A stretch of DNA of 9,399 nt from Microcaldota archaeon (GCA_021793035.1 JAJYTM010000023.1:1-9399), one strand, 5' to 3'. Positions 1 through 6,784 are shown, counted from the stretch's first letter. The notes: generated from the sequence alone by a model not told the origin. A program made the numbers and translations.

Positions 1-1508
1 GATAGCGTTGCCGATATTGGATCGTAGTTGCTGCTTGACAGTGTCTGGCCTACGAACTGGAGCTTCCACATAGCCGGATTGGTTATGAAGTTGAAGCTCT
101 GCCCTGGCAGCAATGTCGTTGGCGTGGTGTTGTATATTACTATGCTCTTCAGCGATATCGCATTGCCAGTTCCTGTTGTGTTCGTCCATCCAAGATAGAC
201 ATCCCAGCCTGGATCATTGGTCTTGTTGAATGAGCCGACGCCGTTGCCGTTTATGTTGTATACATTGGCGTATAGCTGCATCTTTGCCCATCTCTGGTAC
301 GAGAAGCTGCCACCTACGAATGTCTGGCCCACTCTTACCCAAAGTGTTTTGCCTGATATGTTGAAATGGTTCATCGAATTGGTGTCTGCTACGGTGGTGT
401 TTACCGGAGTTGTTGAGTTCTGGTAGTATATGTTAATGGATGCCTGCGATATTCCGTTCGTGGCGGTGTTTCCCAATCCAGCCAGCTGTACTTTGAATGG
501 CCCCGTAGTCAGGTTGTCACCCACATATACAGTAGACAGGTTTGTCAGCGATGACGCCAGCGTTATCTTTCCTCCGAATACCTCGTTCGATGTCGATGCG
601 CTTGCGTATGCACCACCTATCATTGAGTTGCTTGCTATTATTGTCCATGGCTGGCCGAGAAGGGATATTGGTGCGTTGGTTATGTTATATAATTCAGTCG
701 AAGCTGTGTAGTTGTTCGGGTTTATTGGCTTGCCGAATACCACCTGGTATGCGCCTCCAGCGCTCAGTAGAGCCAAGCTGTCAACGCCGCTCGCCTGATC
801 GTATACTGGGAATCCAGTTAGCCACAGGTACTCGCTCTCCGCGTTGTTGCCTGAATTGCTCAGAAGGCTTGGCAGGTTGGTGTTCGTAACTCTCATTATG
901 TTGTCGAAATTGGAGTTGTTAAACACTGCGAATGTCACGCCTCCGCCGTTCGATGTTGCAGATGGTGTCGGGCCTGTCGGTACGCCGCCTGCAGGAGTAT
1001 ATGCGCTTGGTACGTTTCCTGTAAGTACATTAGTTTCCTGATATGCGTATGTGCTGCTGCCAGACAGGTGTGTTGAGTCTATTGGGGAGTTGACTGCTGG
1101 CTTGTCTGCCCTGTTCAGCACTGATCCTATCAATGCGCTGAATGAGTACGCTCCGCTCACCACGCTGCTCGATGTCTCGTTGAAGTAAACCTGCTGGTCT
1201 GTCAGCGAATAGCTTGGCGAGGATACTGAAACGCCGAGCACGCTCTTCGCCTGCGTTACGTTGGCAGGGAATACCTTCTGGGTTTGCGTGAACGCGAGGT
1301 TTCCTATTGCTGCTGCTATGTTGCCCGCTGCAACACCATCGCTTGGTTTTGCCAGAGATCCTACTACTACCTGCACTGTTGGCTGTCCTGCATTGTTTAT
1401 TACCTGGACGTTACTTATAGTCACTGGGCTTGCGACCGCAAGACCGAATCCTAACAAAGCTGCGCCGGTTACAACGGCGGCTATCTTCTTTGCATTTAGA
1501 CGTTTCAC
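1..1508 (-). CDS. S-layer glycoprotein precursor (3' end outside the window)
   Basis: Major surface-lattice protein, secreted and assembled outside the membrane. The frame is open for 502 codons from a GTG at 1508-1506 and runs off the left edge. Residues 1-26 form a signal peptide: basic MKRLNAKK, a hydrophobic core, then an AVA-S cleavage site. Residues about 31-75 match the conserved N-terminal block of archaeal S-layer proteins: beta-strand VQVVVG, then PSDGVAAGNIAAAIGNLAF. The rest is Ser/Thr/Asn-rich and beta-like, with 13 N-X-S/T sequons (N83, N110, N197, N266, N275, N323, N332, N364, N370, N383, N428, N443, N460) and no Cys. The GTG start is chosen because AGGTGA lies four bases upstream and the signal peptide begins there; the nearby upstream ATG meets a stop after three codons. 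The AglB gene nearby is the likely glycosylation enzyme. Family call is firm; the C-terminal domain cannot be seen. Confidence 0.9.
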   Translation of the reverse strand, partial: MKRLNAKKIAAVVTGAALLGFGLAVASPVTISNVQVINNAGQPTVQVVVGSLAKPSDGVAAGNIAAAIGNLAFTQTQKVFPANVTQAKSVLGVSVSSPSYSLTDQQVYFNETSSSVVSGAYSFSALIGSVLNRADKPAVNSPIDSTHLSGSSTYAYQETNVLTGNVPSAYTPAGGVPTGPTPSATSNGGGVTFAVFNNSNFDNIMRVTNTNLPSLLSNSGNNAESEYLWLTGFPVYDQASGVDSLALLSAGGAYQVVFGKPINPNNYTASTELYNITNAPISLLGQPWTIIASNSMIGGAYASASTSNEVFGGKITLASSLTNLSTVYVGDNLTTGPFKVQLAGLGNTATNGISQASINIYYQNSTTPVNTTVADTNSMNHFNISGKTLWVRVGQTFVGGSFSYQRWAKMQLYANVYNINGNGVGSFNKTNDPGWDVYLGWTNTTGTGNAISLKSIVIYNTTPTTLLPGQSFNFITNPAMWKLQFVGQTLSSSNYDPISATL

Positions 1509-1512
1509 TTTC

Positions 1513-1518
1513 TCACCT
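1513..1518 (-). promoter_or_regulatory. Shine-Dalgarno site fixing the GTG start of the S-layer gene
   Basis: On the minus strand the bases read AGGTGA, complementary to the conserved 3' end of archaeal 16S rRNA, followed by a four-base spacer (GAAA) and the GTG codon. It supports the non-ATG start and implies a leadered transcript, unlike the probably leaderless genes downstream of the spacer. Confidence 0.7.
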
Positions 1519-1552
1519 AAACATTTGTTGATGATTATGAATGAATGAAAAG

Positions 1553-1560
1553 TATTTAAA
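1553..1560 (-). promoter_or_regulatory. Proximal TATA box of the S-layer gene
   Basis: TTTAAATA on the minus strand. With the usual 26-27 base spacing, transcription would begin near 1531, giving a leader of about 22 bases that contains the AGGTGA site. The sequence before it is not a strong BRE. Inferred from spacing only. Confidence 0.5.
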
Positions 1561-1585
1561 TGGATATGTGTATTGTAAAGTATTT

Positions 1586-1595
1586 TTTATATATA
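1586..1595 (-). promoter_or_regulatory. Possible distal TATA box of the S-layer gene
   Basis: TTATATATAA on the minus strand, preceded by an A-rich BRE-like AAAAGC. It would start a transcript near 1564 with a leader of about 55 bases. The element is self-complementary, so it could also point rightward, but no gene starts at the matching distance on the plus strand. Confidence 0.35.
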
Positions 1596-1803
1596 AGCTT
1601 TTATAGTTCGTCAAATGCAGTAGTAGCCTTCTTTCATAAACGCAACGTTCCCTCGTAACGCATTCGGCGCCGCGTTTTGAAGGGTTTTTGCCGCTCCCCA
1701 TGCATTCCCCTTTGAGGTATCATTGCCGCCCAATGGCTTAACATTCCCAATTGCTATTCGCGTTTATCGTATTTATAGCCATCGCCCAAGCTTGCATATC
1801 CTT

Positions 1804-1811
1804 TTTATATA
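1804..1811 (+). promoter_or_regulatory. TATA box of the LamG-domain gene
   Basis: TTTATATA within a T-rich run. Usual spacing puts the transcript start near 1833, about 10 bases before the ATG at 1844. That leaves room only for a GGGG run at 1835-1838 and no proper Shine-Dalgarno, so the mRNA has a very short leader at most. Confidence 0.5.
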
Positions 1812-1843
1812 TTTTTATGGGATTATAAGTATTTGGGGTTTAT

Positions 1844-2701
1844 ATGAAGTATGCGGGGCATGCATTAACCATTATAGTTGCTATTGCTGTGGTATCGGCA
1901 ATGGCGTATTCTGCATTTTATATATTATACAGCGCAAACCTTACTGGAGCGGCTGGCGCATCGGCAGGGCAGCCACTTGTAGCCAGGTTCTACGGATATT
2001 CGCCTCGGAGCTTCATATCCGTGGATATGCAGGGTGAATTGAACAAGAGCTTCACAATCTCTTTCTGGATGTACCCCGAAAGGGTGGGCAATGGCATCAA
2101 CGGATCTGGATACTCCGAAGACGTGGTAGATGTTTATAGCCATACGGCTACGGGCTTGCCGCAGACATACCTCGAATGGAGAGGCAACGGCATATTCGAC
2201 ATCAATTTCTGCAGGTTTCACAGGCTGGGCTCTGATGACTGTTCCGAGGAGTACAGCTATGAGAGATGGACAGGCGTATGGGTGTATATAACTGAAGCGT
2301 ACGACAATGGCACTTTCGCAGTCTATGCTGATGGCAAACCCATATACGGAACGGCTGGGCTGGCGGGCAGCGAAAATTCCACGTGGGGGCCTGCAGTGAA
2401 TAACATCGTGATAACAAACCCCATTATATACCTTTCGACATTCGAGGCTTACGTCCCCCACCAGATGGACAATCCATTCGACGGCTACATCTCTAACGTA
2501 CAGATATATAAGAGCATGCTGGACCCGGTGCAGATACAGAAGCTGTACGATGAGGGCCTCACCGGCGGGCCGTTGTCCAATGCAAGCCTGTTCGGGTGGT
2601 GGACATTGGATGGCAATGCGAATGGCTCATACGGCGGGTATAACGGGAACATACATGGTAACGTCACGTTCGTTCCTGCGCCCAGATGGCAAAGCACCTG
2701 A
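1844..2701 (+). CDS. Membrane-anchored LamG / concanavalin A-like surface protein
   Basis: Predicted surface protein with one carbohydrate- or protein-binding jellyroll domain; ligand unknown. Residues 1-30 are a basic start (MKY) and a hydrophobic segment that acts as anchor or signal. Residues about 45-240 form a LamG-like domain of the Laminin_G_3 type, with three hallmark strands: FTISFWMYPE (about 70-79), WVYITEAYDNGTFAVYADGK (146-165) and FDGYISNVQIYKSMLDPVQI (212-231). C123 and C133 could form a disulfide. There are eight sequons (N32, N67, N86, N155, N178, N246, N260, N273), so it is a likely AglB substrate. Oddly, residues about 249-277 (GWWTLDGNANGSYGG, then GNVTFV) look like the opening strands of another LamG unit, cut off by the stop. 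It lies between the divergent S-layer promoter and aglB. The domain call is firm; the function is not known. Confidence 0.85.
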   Translation: MKYAGHALTIIVAIAVVSAMAYSAFYILYSANLTGAAGASAGQPLVARFYGYSPRSFISVDMQGELNKSFTISFWMYPERVGNGINGSGYSEDVVDVYSHTATGLPQTYLEWRGNGIFDINFCRFHRLGSDDCSEEYSYERWTGVWVYITEAYDNGTFAVYADGKPIYGTAGLAGSENSTWGPAVNNIVITNPIIYLSTFEAYVPHQMDNPFDGYISNVQIYKSMLDPVQIQKLYDEGLTGGPLSNASLFGWWTLDGNANGSYGGYNGNIHGNVTFVPAPRWQST

Positions 2702-2912
2702 ATCTGCGTACGCGGCAATTCGTTTTGCAGCAGCTTCGCATAGCTCACGAAAATGCTTTGGAACGCTTTTCGAGCCAACTGCTAAATATATTACAGTTCA
2801 AACAGCATATTATTTGGTGCTCCGGATTGCGCCGCATAGGCATAGAGCTCTTGCTTATGGAGGCGCACAAGGAGGATGGCTGCTTAATATATAGCATTTG
2901 TGCATTGGTTTT
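2702..2912. other. Intergenic region before aglB
   Basis: About 210 bases between the LamG stop and the AglB ATG. A perfect AAGGAGG at 2869-2875 touches an ATG at 2876, but that ATG opens only a three-codon frame (Met-Ala-Ala-stop) and the spacing is too short for initiation. The overlapping longer frames in both directions show no protein-like composition or family resemblance and are not called. The AglB promoter occupies the right end. Confidence 0.5.
2884..2891 (+). promoter_or_regulatory. TATA box of aglB, predicting a leaderless mRNA
   Basis: TTAATATA lies centred about 26 bases before the ATG at 2913, which is the usual distance from an archaeal TATA box to the transcript start. The mRNA should therefore begin at or next to the start codon. 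This supports 2913 over the in-frame TTG at 2898, which has no ribosome-binding site at a usable distance. Confidence 0.55.
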
Positions 2913-5393
2913 ATGGAAGGCTTGAGCAATCCCGATGAGGGTGTATTGGAGGGCATTGTAGAGAAAGTCGAGGAGGCGGCAGAGGGGGAGCCTATCGGCG
3001 GCAAGGATGCTTCAGACCACGGCAGTAGCACGCGCGGCAAGGATGCAATCGAATCCTTCGCCAAAAGGTACAAGCTATACATACTCGGCATAGCGGTATT
3101 GGCAATACTCGTAACAGGGGTGTATCTGAGGACAACGATGCTGCATTTCCAGGGATTCTTCGAGCCTGACGGCTTCTACCATTACGCAGTGATGATGCAG
3201 GCCGTGCACAACGGCTTCGCAATACCGCTGACAAACAGGCTTTCTGGCTATCCCGCGCATTTCCCTGTCACAGAGCCGGATGGCCTTTACTACGTGACGC
3301 TGGTGCCGTATTACTTCCTGCGCGTATTCGGCCTGTCTGTATATGATATGGAGAGGGGAGTGCCGGTTGTATTCGGCCTCCTTGATGTGATAGCCACTTA
3401 CTTCATAGTCAAGCGCATAGTGAACAACAAGTACCTTGCGGTAGTCGCCATGGCCCTAGTCGCAGCATCTGGAGGGGACATTGCAAGAACAGCTGCGCTG
3501 GTGTACAGAGGGGATGGATTCATAACCATTTTCCTGCTTTTAGCTCTTCTGTTCGTATTCGAGGCGCTCGGGATAGAGAAGGCGAATGACAGGAAGAAGT
3601 ATTATTACATGATAGCTGCAGTTGTCATCCTTGGCGTAGGCACTGTCGTGTGGAACGGAGCGCCGTTCATAATAGTCGTATACATGCTCTCTATGCTGTC
3701 CCTTGTGGTATACGGCTTCATAAAAGCGAATAAGCAGCTTCTTAGGGATACTGCAATAATGTCGGCGCTGCTCATAGTTACATATGTAATACAGCACCTA
3801 TGGATGTACGCGTACTTCATCAGGGGTAGCCAGGCCTTCTCAAGCTGGCACTTCTTCCTCTTCTACCTGCCCATTACCATAGGCGCTGCCTTGGCATATT
3901 ACATAGTGGAGAAGCGCAACAGCAATGCGGTGCTAACGCTGCTCGCAGGCAGTGCAAAGAGCAGGTTATACGCCATAGTTATCGTGGCACTGGTGCTGAT
4001 TGCAGTGCTGTCTGCTGTGTTCTATAGCTACTTTCTGGGTATTGCTGGGGGAGGCGGATTGGTGATAGCGCACGGGTCGCTCAACAAGAGCATACAGGAG
4101 CTCACCCCTCCGACGTTCGGCTTCCTCTGGGCGAGCTTCAACCTTGAGCTGTTCCTCGCACCGTTCACTCTGCTGTTCTACATACTGTTCAATTACCATT
4201 ATGTCTTCTATTACAATTATGCAGTTTTGGGGCTCGATAGGGCCCTCTTTCCCGTGATCGGCATGCTTATAGGCCTACTGCTGTTTGCAGCCATTGCGCT
4301 CTACAGGAAGAGGATATTCACTGAGAAGCATTCCGGCGAGTATTTCATAATAATACTTGCGTATTTTGCGGCAACAATGTACCTGCAGGCCAATGCAGTG
4401 AGGTTCAATTCGCTTGTTGCTGTACCCATAGCGATACTCTCTGCCATGTCGATATACGCGATAGGCAGGTTCATATACGACAGGAAGGCGATGCTGTATG
4501 GCAGGTTCAAGGCCGTCAACCTGTATTACATGCTAGTCGCAATTGTGGTTGTGCTCGTAGTATATTACACTTATCTGGGGAGCAGCGCATTCGCCCAGGC
4601 TGACGGCATAGACCAGTATTTCCTCAATGCTACGGTCTGGATGCGCAACAACACGCCGGCGAATGCGACATTCCTGACGATATGGCCGGATGGAAGCGTC
4701 ATAGAAGGATGGGGCAACAGGACAAGCCTGACCGACAGCGTAGGCGGCCAGAACGGCGCGCTGATAGCAGGCTTCGCGCGCTTCCTATTCAATGATAGCA
4801 ACGACCCGCAGTACCTGTACAGCGTTGGCAAGCCCGATTACATACTTGCCAGGCCATACTGGTTCCAGCTCTCTGGGGGCATTGCTGAAGAGGGCAGCGT
4901 CAACACCTCGGGGTACGGCCTGCAGATAATGAATGCCCTGCAGCCCGTGTACAACAGCACCACCAATACGGATTACTACCAGTTCATATCGAATCAGATA
5001 AAGTCGCTGCTCATAGTGCGCATATCGGCGAGCGGCAACAAGAGCATTGGAGCATACATAGGGACGCCCAACGGCACTTCCTACGACCCGATAAACCGCG
5101 TGCTGTTCTATGACGAGCAGAGCGGAGCGTATGCATTCTCAAACATATCCGACAAGTACGTCAACTACACTCTTTTCATACCCTACATGCCGACAAGCTC
5201 TGGCGTAAGCATATCGACCGGGATACTGCTCGGGCCGAAGCTGCTGGACAGCAACTTCTTCAAGCTAGTAATGCTCTGCACCGATGGGGCATCGTGCCCG
5301 TACGACAACAGCAACATTACTTTGACTCCAGTATACGTCAACCCCGATGCGAGGATATACAAGGTAACGTACCTCAATGCGAATTATAGCTGA
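2913..5393 (+). CDS. aglB: Oligosaccharyltransferase AglB / STT3 with divergent motifs
   Basis: Transfers a lipid-linked glycan to Asn of N-X-S/T sequons on exported proteins, at the outer face of the membrane (family knowledge). The 826 residues comprise an acidic cytoplasmic tail (1-54), about 13 membrane segments (55 to about 555) and a soluble outer domain (556-826). Visible motifs: the first acidic motif in GFFEPDGFYHY (81-91, E84 and D86); IARTAALVYRGDGF (190-203) at the second DxD site; SIQE (393-396), matching the SVxE motif that supplies the catalytic Glu; and IWPDG (590-594) where WWDYG is expected, still followed by IEGWGNRTSLTD as in the family. The changed second DxD and WWDYG motifs are unusual. 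An in-frame TTG at 2898 would add five residues, but the TATA spacing favours ATG 2913. Neighbouring sequon-rich surface proteins are plausible substrates. STT3 membership is firm; full activity is inferred. Confidence 0.9.
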   Translation: MEGLSNPDEGVLEGIVEKVEEAAEGEPIGGKDASDHGSSTRGKDAIESFAKRYKLYILGIAVLAILVTGVYLRTTMLHFQGFFEPDGFYHYAVMMQAVHNGFAIPLTNRLSGYPAHFPVTEPDGLYYVTLVPYYFLRVFGLSVYDMERGVPVVFGLLDVIATYFIVKRIVNNKYLAVVAMALVAASGGDIARTAALVYRGDGFITIFLLLALLFVFEALGIEKANDRKKYYYMIAAVVILGVGTVVWNGAPFIIVVYMLSMLSLVVYGFIKANKQLLRDTAIMSALLIVTYVIQHLWMYAYFIRGSQAFSSWHFFLFYLPITIGAALAYYIVEKRNSNAVLTLLAGSAKSRLYAIVIVALVLIAVLSAVFYSYFLGIAGGGGLVIAHGSLNKSIQELTPPTFGFLWASFNLELFLAPFTLLFYILFNYHYVFYYNYAVLGLDRALFPVIGMLIGLLLFAAIALYRKRIFTEKHSGEYFIIILAYFAATMYLQANAVRFNSLVAVPIAILSAMSIYAIGRFIYDRKAMLYGRFKAVNLYYMLVAIVVVLVVYYTYLGSSAFAQADGIDQYFLNATVWMRNNTPANATFLTIWPDGSVIEGWGNRTSLTDSVGGQNGALIAGFARFLFNDSNDPQYLYSVGKPDYILARPYWFQLSGGIAEEGSVNTSGYGLQIMNALQPVYNSTTNTDYYQFISNQIKSLLIVRISASGNKSIGAYIGTPNGTSYDPINRVLFYDEQSGAYAFSNISDKYVNYTLFIPYMPTSSGVSISTGILLGPKLLDSNFFKLVMLCTDGASCPYDNSNITLTPVYVNPDARIYKVTYLNANYS
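2998..3046 (+). repeat. 13-base direct repeat in the AglB N-terminal tail
   Basis: GCGGCAAGGATGC occurs at 2998-3010 and again at 3034-3046, 36 bases apart and in the same reading frame, so that GGKDA and RGKDA recur in the protein. It looks like a small in-frame duplication inside the acidic, probably disordered tail. Confidence 0.6.
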
Positions 5394-5438
5394 TGCCTGG
5401 CGCAGCGCTGCAGTTATGGCAGGGCATTATGCAAAAAG

Positions 5439-5446
5439 CTTTTAGA
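5439..5446 (+). promoter_or_regulatory. BRE/TATA-like element of the 194-residue exported protein gene
   Basis: CTTTTAGA is preceded by an A-rich BRE-like CAAAAAG (5432-5438). Its centre lies about 31 bases before the ATG at 5474, so transcription should start within a few bases of the start codon. A weak TATA match, but the spacing and BRE are good. Confidence 0.4.
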
Positions 5447-5473
5447 TTTGCAATGAGTTAAACTTTTGATTGC

Positions 5474-6058
5474 ATGGATGATACAGCAAACCTTGTGCTG
5501 TCGGGGAGCGTGCTCGTGATAGCGTTGATAGTGCTTGCTTTCGCCGCGCTTCTGTTCTTCAACGCGCAGGGGCAGAACGCAAACGTGATATACGTGACCG
5601 AGCCGGAACCTTATACCGCCAACGCCTCCATAGGAGTAGACATCGAATTCGGCATATACATGCACACGCAGGTCAGCCTCACGGTCGCCGGCAATGGAAC
5701 TGATTTCAGCGTTGGCATAGACAGGCCTGGCATACCTTACGGAAGGCCGATAGTATCTGTCAATTCCTCTGCGGTGACGGGCTCCGGCGTGCTCAATTCT
5801 TCCATACAGATAGCTGCGAACGCGATTGGCAGCAATGCCCCCATACCCAACGCAATCTATGCGTCGGGCGCATATTACGCCCTCGTGACGAGGCTTTATC
5901 CCAATGCTAAGTATAGGGTAAGCCTGCGCGGCACCGCGGCGCCCGTGTGCGCCCCAGGGAGCATCTGCCCTGACTTCATAATGGGCATAAACGATGTGTA
6001 CAACGTGACCACAGGGCCAAATGGCTCGGTAGTGAACATATCAATAAGCATGCCGTAG
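5474..6058 (+). CDS. Membrane-anchored exported protein of unknown function
   Basis: I do not recognise a family. The 194 residues start with a short acidic stretch (MDDTANLV) and one strong hydrophobic segment (about 8-30). A beta-rich soluble part with few charges follows. Seven sequons (NAS, NGT, two NSS, NVT, NGS, NIS) place the C-terminal part outside the cell and mark it as a possible AglB substrate. A single Cys pair sits near the end in VCAPGSICPD. The start is well fixed: an in-frame TAA at 5459-5461 lies just upstream and ATG 5474 is the only start after it. The 80-base gap after aglB contains its own promoter-like element, so it may be transcribed separately or as a tail of aglB. 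It could be a pilin-like, S-layer-associated or OST-accessory protein; nothing in the sequence decides. Confidence 0.75.
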   Translation: MDDTANLVLSGSVLVIALIVLAFAALLFFNAQGQNANVIYVTEPEPYTANASIGVDIEFGIYMHTQVSLTVAGNGTDFSVGIDRPGIPYGRPIVSVNSSAVTGSGVLNSSIQIAANAIGSNAPIPNAIYASGAYYALVTRLYPNAKYRVSLRGTAAPVCAPGSICPDFIMGINDVYNVTTGPNGSVVNISISMP

Positions 6059-6256
6059 TCCTGGCCCTTGCGCGGGCATAGCGGTCTGAGCAGTTCGCAG
6101 TGTTGCCGCGCTTCTTTGCTCCCTATTTTGTATGCAGAATTTCACATATTTTTATGAATTCTTGCATATAAATAGGGATTTCGGCAGATGGAGCGTGCGA
6201 ATGCCTTGATACCCATCTTGGCCTTGCCCAATGGCGCGATCGAGGCGTTTGGCCCC
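6059..6256. other. Convergent spacer with inverted repeat and orphan TATA element
   Basis: 198 bases between the convergent 3' ends of the exported-protein gene and carS; no supported gene. An imperfect inverted repeat joins GCGCGGGCA (6070-6078) to TGCCGCGC (6104-6111), with one bulged base and a 25-base loop. A T-run at 6149-6153 may help end the plus-strand transcript. A good TATA-like ATATAAATA at 6166-6174 points rightward toward carS, although no supported plus-strand gene follows. The 69-codon plus frame from 6188 lies mostly antisense to carS and is not called. Confidence 0.45.
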
Positions 6257-6781
6257 TTACCAAGGAACTTCCTTGAGCCTGAGCTTGTGCGCGCCCCTGT
6301 TTGTGAGCACGTGGAGCGCTCCTGTAAGCAATATCAGGAATATGATGCCATACGCGTCTGGAAAATGCGCATAGCTCAGAGGGTACGCGAAGATTAATGC
6401 GAATATGAAGAAGCCGTACTGGTCCATTATCGGCAGGCTCCTGCCGGGCTTCATGCCGATCCTGCGCTTTATGAAGCTGCCGAGCAGGTCGCCCATGTTG
6501 GCGCCTATTGTAAGCATTACAGAAGCAAGAAGCATGTACGGCAGGAACAGTGCCTCTATTGCTCCTGCTGCTATCCCGGCTATCATGCTCGAGGCCGTGC
6601 CCCTTACTGTTTTGTGGTCGCCGAATATCCTCTTGCCATTTATGCTCTTGCCGAAGTCAAGGGGCTTCCTTCCTCCGAATATCACAGGGGCGCCGTTGGC
6701 TGCATATGCAGGGAATATGAATATTATAGGGTATAGCACTAAGGAATAAAGCCAGTATAACCACTCGGGCTGCATGCTCAT
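6257..6781 (-). CDS. carS: CDP-archaeol synthase
   Basis: Integral-membrane enzyme that transfers CMP from CTP to unsaturated archaetidic acid, giving CDP-archaeol, the activated precursor for polar head groups of archaeal phospholipids. The 174 residues have about five membrane segments. Family blocks seen: AANGAPVIFGGRKPLDFGK (27-45), GKRIFGDHKTVRG (49-61), GANMGDLLGSFIKRR (93-107), LPIMDQ (116-121, the acidic Mg/CTP site expected for CDP-alcohol synthases of the CDS type) and the C-terminal signature N161-x-x-A-H with LKEVPW at the very end. Length is typical. The start at 6781 follows the rps3ae stop by three bases; Met3 (6775) is an alternative. It is the last gene of the rps15-rps3ae-carS operon, so its expression is probably tied to ribosome production. 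Confident assignment. Confidence 0.95.
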   Translation of the reverse strand: MSMQPEWLYWLYSLVLYPIIFIFPAYAANGAPVIFGGRKPLDFGKSINGKRIFGDHKTVRGTASSMIAGIAAGAIEALFLPYMLLASVMLTIGANMGDLLGSFIKRRIGMKPGRSLPIMDQYGFFIFALIFAYPLSYAHFPDAYGIIFLILLTGALHVLTNRGAHKLRLKEVPW

Positions 6782-6784
6782 GCC

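Larger units (their letters stand above)
1509..1843. other. Divergent intergenic region between S-layer and LamG genes
   Basis: 335 bases with no supported gene. Both edges are A/T-rich and carry promoters: TATA elements at 1553-1560 and 1586-1595 for the leftward S-layer gene and at 1804-1811 for the rightward LamG gene. The middle (about 1620-1790) is more GC-rich. It shows no tRNA signature and no good hairpin; the best is a 5-bp AACGC/GCGTT stem at 1657-1676. The short open frames crossing it have no start signals and overlap the promoters. A small RNA cannot be excluded. Confidence 0.6.

Noticed and set aside
217..1548. Five plus-strand open frames of 65-115 codons across the left edge
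   Set aside because: They lie antisense to the continuous S-layer frame, which has a signal peptide, a family N-terminal block and sequons; the plus frames show no start signals and no protein-like pattern.
1657..1676. AACGC/GCGTT hairpin in the divergent spacer
   Set aside because: Only a 5-bp stem with a 10-base loop, as expected by chance.
1513..1701. Minus-strand 62-codon frame in the divergent spacer
   Set aside because: It covers the S-layer promoter elements, ends at the ribosome site, and resembles no family.
1723..2037. Plus-strand 104-codon frame upstream of the LamG gene
   Set aside because: Overlaps the LamG start in another frame, spans its promoter and has an implausible composition.
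2869..2887. AAGGAGG next to an ATG
   Set aside because: The ATG directly touches the motif and opens only three codons; it is also too far from the AglB start to serve it.
2550..2925. Two plus-strand frames bridging the LamG-aglB gap, considered as a frameshifted LamG continuation or small genes
   Set aside because: Neither reads like LamG strands after the stop, and neither has a usable ribosome site or promoter.
5402..5411. Ten-base palindrome GCAGCGCTGC after aglB
   Set aside because: Too short for a terminator or operator claim, with no T-run and no second copy seen.
6188..6397. Plus-strand 69-codon frame after the orphan TATA element
   Set aside because: Mostly antisense to carS; the ATG lies upstream of the predicted transcript start and the sequence has no family features.
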